Program-made: the position numbers and the translations under genes | Notes under the pieces: model-generated | What the model saw: the letters and a program-made list of their open reading frames with translations, nothing else | Database searches by the model: none | What the model was told of the DNA's origin: nothing | In this document: positions 6,957 through 8,762 of the stretch, piece by piece | How positions within the stretch are numbered: the stretch's first letter is position 1 | Layout of the letters: the number at the start of each line of letters is the position of its first letter | From: Bacteroidia bacterium | GTDB taxonomy: Bacteria > Bacteroidota > Bacteroidia > AKYH767-A > OLB10 | Length of the DNA: 8,762 bases | Direction of reading: 5' to 3' | Assembly (NCBI GenBank): GCA_025450095.1 | Contig: JANWID010000371.1 | Coordinates: 1 to 8,762, forward strand

Positions 6957-6991
6957 CAAAGGTAAATAAATCTTAGTTCTTAGTTCGCAAA
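6957..6991 (-). promoter_or_regulatory. Predicted Bacteroidota-type promoter for the exporter operon
   Basis: On the minus strand, TTTG (6991-6988) is followed by 23 nt and then TACCTTTG (6964-6957). This matches the -33 TTTG / -7 TAnnTTTG consensus of the primary sigma factor in Bacteroidota, with the spacing at the upper end of the usual range. Transcription would begin about 5 to 8 nt further on and give a leader of about 65 nt before the channel gene ATG. It is the only well-placed match I see in the 220-bp gap upstream of the six-gene operon. The fit to consensus is seen; promoter activity is inferred. Confidence 0.6.
6971..6986. repeat. Short tandem direct repeat within the promoter spacer
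   Basis: TTAGTTC occurs twice back to back (6973-6979 and 6980-6986), and the preceding TC extends the 7-nt period to 16 nt. It sits between the predicted -33 and -7 boxes. Two same-orientation copies in a promoter spacer could be a regulator site, but no regulator gene is in view and such a short repeat may be accidental. Confidence 0.4.
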
Positions 6992-7030
6992 GCGATACTG
7001 CTGTTTTAATCAAAGCATGGATAAGGTGAT

Positions 7031-7059
7031 AAAAAGCCCGTCAACTGCCCTGGCCTTCT
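7031..7059 (-). terminator. Weak terminator candidate after the aspartic protease gene
   Basis: Read on the minus strand, AGAAGGCC, a 12-nt loop, and GGGCTTTTT can form a stem of about seven pairs, with one G-G mismatch and one G-U pair. The stem runs into a five-T tract. It begins about 47 nt after the protease stop and lies upstream of the exporter promoter, the expected place for a transcript boundary. The mismatch and the T tract being partly inside the stem make it a weak call. Confidence 0.3.
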
Positions 7060-7105
7060 ATAAAAGTATGCAGGAACTCTTTTGTAAAAGCTTAATCATA
7101 TATAA

Positions 7106-8188
7106 CTACATTTCAAATTTGATCAATTCAGAATTATAATCCACAGTAACTTTTAAAAATTTCAATCCGGAACCTCCGATGGCCCCTTTTACAATTTTAT
7201 CCATGGAATTAATCATTCCTTCCGACCAATTCTTATCAGGCCGGCTGGCAAACAGCACAGGGCCCACTTCGTGACCTCCAATATTTACCAAAGGCACTTC
7301 GATAATATCATTTTTCATATCTGCCCTGGGATAATATTTCCAATCCGGGTGTTCCTTATGCCATTTGTTAAAAACGGATGCAGCTATAAATGAACCCCCA
7401 AGTACTTTTCGCTTTGTATTCATCAATTTTCTGCCTTCATCTGAAAGAATAATACTGGCACCTGTATCAAATAATACATCAATTTTTTCACCATTCACTT
7501 CAATAAACATGCTACCATGACCGAAAATGTTTTCCCCGGCATTGTTTTTCATGAATCCAATATGCTGGACATGCGGATTGCTTTTATCACTTTCTGTTAA
7601 CGGCGTATTCACCCATATTTTTTGCTGAATATAATCAATCGTCCAGGACTTGCCCATGAAAAAGCCCTGGCCAAGAAATACATCCATATCCGGCATACTC
7701 TTAATCATAAATTTCAATTCTTCGTCCATGGGTGGAACAATTAAATGAGGTTGTGCGACTCTTTCGAACGGGGTGCGGACAACAAAACTTCGCACAGGAT
7801 AGGGTTGTGGAAAATTATCATCCAATACTAAATCACTGAACAGGATGTAACGAACGGTCATGATTCCTTTTAATATTCCTCTTTTCACTTTCGGCCCCAG
7901 GTTTTTTTCTTCAATAGTTGGACCTGGTATCATTGAAAGACCGCCACCGGTATCACCAAAGGCCAAAAGTGTATCCCTGTTTTCAAGTGGAAGCTTGATG
8001 TAAAATTGCTCCCCATTCACAAATACAGATGGAACAAGGAATGGCTGATTTCCGGTTTTTATGGTTGGGTAAAACGATCCCATTTCCATAACCTTTCGGT
8101 CCAGTCTGCGAATTGAAATAAAATAAATGCCCAGGATTAATAAAATTAACCCGAAGCCCAGTAAAATAGATTTAAATGCTTTTTTCAA
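7106..8188 (-). CDS. Membrane-anchored two-lobed retropepsin-like aspartic protease (TTG start)
   Basis: This 360-residue protein has an N-terminal anchor or uncleaved signal (MKK, then a hydrophobic run at 8-25, then RRLDRK), with the rest probably outside the cytoplasm. Two retropepsin-like lobes follow. Lobe 1: VFVNGEQFYIK (55-65), catalytic motif FGDTGGG (Asp79), hydrophobic-hydrophobic-Gly FLG (171-173), then TIDYIQQKIWV (183-193). Lobe 2: MFIEVNGEKIDV (227-238), LFDTGAS (Asp241), AIG (336-338), then VTVDYNSELIKF (348-359). The equivalent landmarks are offset by 162 to 165 residues, so this is an internal duplication able to supply both catalytic Asp residues from one chain. The substrate is unknown. 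The only plausible start is TTG at 8188-8186: the frame is open back to a stop at 8273-8275 with no ATG, GTG or other TTG. No promoter is evident in the 138-bp gap upstream. Confidence 0.85.
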   Translation of the reverse strand: MKKAFKSILLGFGLILLILGIYFISIRRLDRKVMEMGSFYPTIKTGNQPFLVPSVFVNGEQFYIKLPLENRDTLLAFGDTGGGLSMIPGPTIEEKNLGPKVKRGILKGIMTVRYILFSDLVLDDNFPQPYPVRSFVVRTPFERVAQPHLIVPPMDEELKFMIKSMPDMDVFLGQGFFMGKSWTIDYIQQKIWVNTPLTESDKSNPHVQHIGFMKNNAGENIFGHGSMFIEVNGEKIDVLFDTGASIILSDEGRKLMNTKRKVLGGSFIAASVFNKWHKEHPDWKYYPRADMKNDIIEVPLVNIGGHEVGPVLFASRPDKNWSEGMINSMDKIVKGAIGGSGLKFLKVTVDYNSELIKFEM

Positions 8189-8290
8189 TTTTAGAAATAT
8201 AAGGACTAAGCTACATATTTCTACTTTACATTTTACATTTCCCTCCTTCGCATTAATAAAAACAACTGTAATCTATAAAATTTGGTAATT

Positions 8291-8309
8291 GCTTCGGAGG
8301 GCGAAGCCC
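8291..8309. repeat. GC-rich overlapping inverted repeats (two alternative hairpins)
   Basis: GCTTCG (8291-8296) pairs with CGAAGC (8302-8307) around a 5-nt loop. The overlapping GGGC (8299-8302) pairs with GCCC (8306-8309) around a 3-nt loop. The two stems share bases and cannot form together. The element begins 17 nt after the stop of the membrane protein gene, in otherwise AT-rich DNA. On the minus strand no T-run follows, so it is not a standard intrinsic terminator. It may be an mRNA 3'-end or processing hairpin between two co-directional genes. Confidence 0.45.
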
Positions 8310-8326
8310 ATTCTTTCATTTTCTTA

Positions 8327-8762
8327 TTATCGAAAACCAAATATTAATGGAAAAATAAATAATACAATGGTAGACCAAACCACATAAACCGGGAGAAAAC
8401 GTGCAATTGATTTTTCGACCTCTTCAATTTGATCAGGATGATAGATGGCCCTGAACAGGCGAAATGAAACCAAAAGCAAATTTGCCAGGATCAGAATATT
8501 TCCCACTAATACTGCAAGACGATTTGGTGTGATACCCCACTCTGAAATTCTGAATAAGATGGCGGAGAGTGCAACGCAATTAACAATTATAGTTACTATC
8601 GATAGTGCGAAAAGCATAAATCCCGCAGCCCTGCTTTTTTCAGTTCCTGATGATCCGGCAACCGAAAATAAAATGAGGGCCATGACACCGACAAGGACCA
8701 GGTTAAAGATAATTAAAAAGCCCCTGTCGTTATAAGGATTTTTCCCGGTGTAAATTATCGCA
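8327..8762 (-). CDS. Multi-pass membrane protein, C-terminal part (possibly DUF4153-like)
   Basis: The frame is open to the window edge, so 144 residues of the C-terminus are visible and the true start lies outside. The internal ATG at 8683 is not the start, because the 26 codons before it (AIIYTGKNPYNDRGFLIIFN...) read as continuous membrane protein. Four hydrophobic segments are visible: LIIFNLVLVGVMALILFSVA, MLFALSIVTIIVNCVALSAI, RLAVLVGNILILANLLLVSF and FLPVYVVWSTIVLFIFPLIF. The loop ISEWGITPNRLAVL between the second and third resembles a motif I associate with DUF4153-type Bacteroidota membrane proteins, but that is recalled and unverified. No catalytic motif is seen and I assign no function. 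It ends 138 nt before the protease start, in the same direction, so co-transcription is possible. Confidence 0.82.
   Translation of the reverse strand, partial: AIIYTGKNPYNDRGFLIIFNLVLVGVMALILFSVAGSSGTEKSRAAGFMLFALSIVTIIVNCVALSAILFRISEWGITPNRLAVLVGNILILANLLLVSFRLFRAIYHPDQIEEVEKSIARFLPVYVVWSTIVLFIFPLIFGFR

Noticed and set aside
7017..7139. 40-codon plus-strand ORF (begins MDKVIKSPSTALAFYKSMQE) in the gap between the protease and the channel gene
   Set aside because: It overlaps the 3' end of the protease gene on the other strand, has no ribosome-binding site or promoter on the plus strand, and resembles no family I know. Nothing supports coding beyond the open frame.
8211..8240. Low-complexity repeats of a TTTACATT-like unit upstream of the protease
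   Set aside because: The units are short, imperfect and AT-rich, and could arise by chance. I cannot tie them to any function.
1..8762. Mobile element, CRISPR array, tRNA or phage remnants
   Set aside because: I saw no transposase, integrase, regular spaced repeats or tRNA-like cloverleaf, and the gene content and spacing look like ordinary chromosomal operons.

Overview
The window reads as a chromosomal segment from a Bacteroidota bacterium. The evidence is moderately AT-rich DNA, genes without recognisable Shine-Dalgarno sites, a TTTG / TAnnTTTG-type promoter, and protein motifs that match Bacteroidota families from memory. I cannot name a genus. Every supportable gene lies on the minus strand, so transcription runs from high to low coordinates.

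Right part (8762 down to about 6960): the 3' portion of a multi-pass membrane protein enters from the window edge. After a 138-bp gap with a GC-rich hairpin comes a membrane-anchored aspartic protease. It has two retropepsin-like lobes in one chain, each with its own DTG motif, and probably starts with TTG. The 220-bp gap that follows holds a weak terminator candidate and a good Bacteroidota-type promoter.

Centre (6885 down to 802): a compact six-gene operon encodes a complete tripartite ABC exporter. In order of transcription it has a TolC-type outer-membrane channel, a lipoprotein adaptor (HlyD/YbhG type), two ABC ATPases, and two ABC-2 permeases (YbhS-like, then YbhR-like). Genes are spaced from -4 to +19 nt. 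The layout matches E. coli ybhGFSR, except that the double ATPase YbhF is encoded by two separate ORFs here. The two ATPases are asymmetric in a coherent way: the losses (Q-loop Gln and H-loop His in one, LSGGQ signature in the other) all fall in the same composite ATP site. The other site keeps its consensus residues.

Left part (791 down to 1): a perfect 10-bp inverted repeat covers the start codon of a RimJ/RimL-type GNAT acetyltransferase. Its end overlaps by 14 nt the start of a class I SAM methyltransferase that runs off the window. These two could be a downstream extension of the exporter operon or a separately controlled pair.

I see no rRNA, tRNA, CRISPR array, insertion sequence, phage gene or integrase. 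No transcriptional regulator gene is visible. Most of the window is recognisable; the least ordinary items are the two-lobed protease, the asymmetric split ATPase pair, and the hairpin on the acetyltransferase start.
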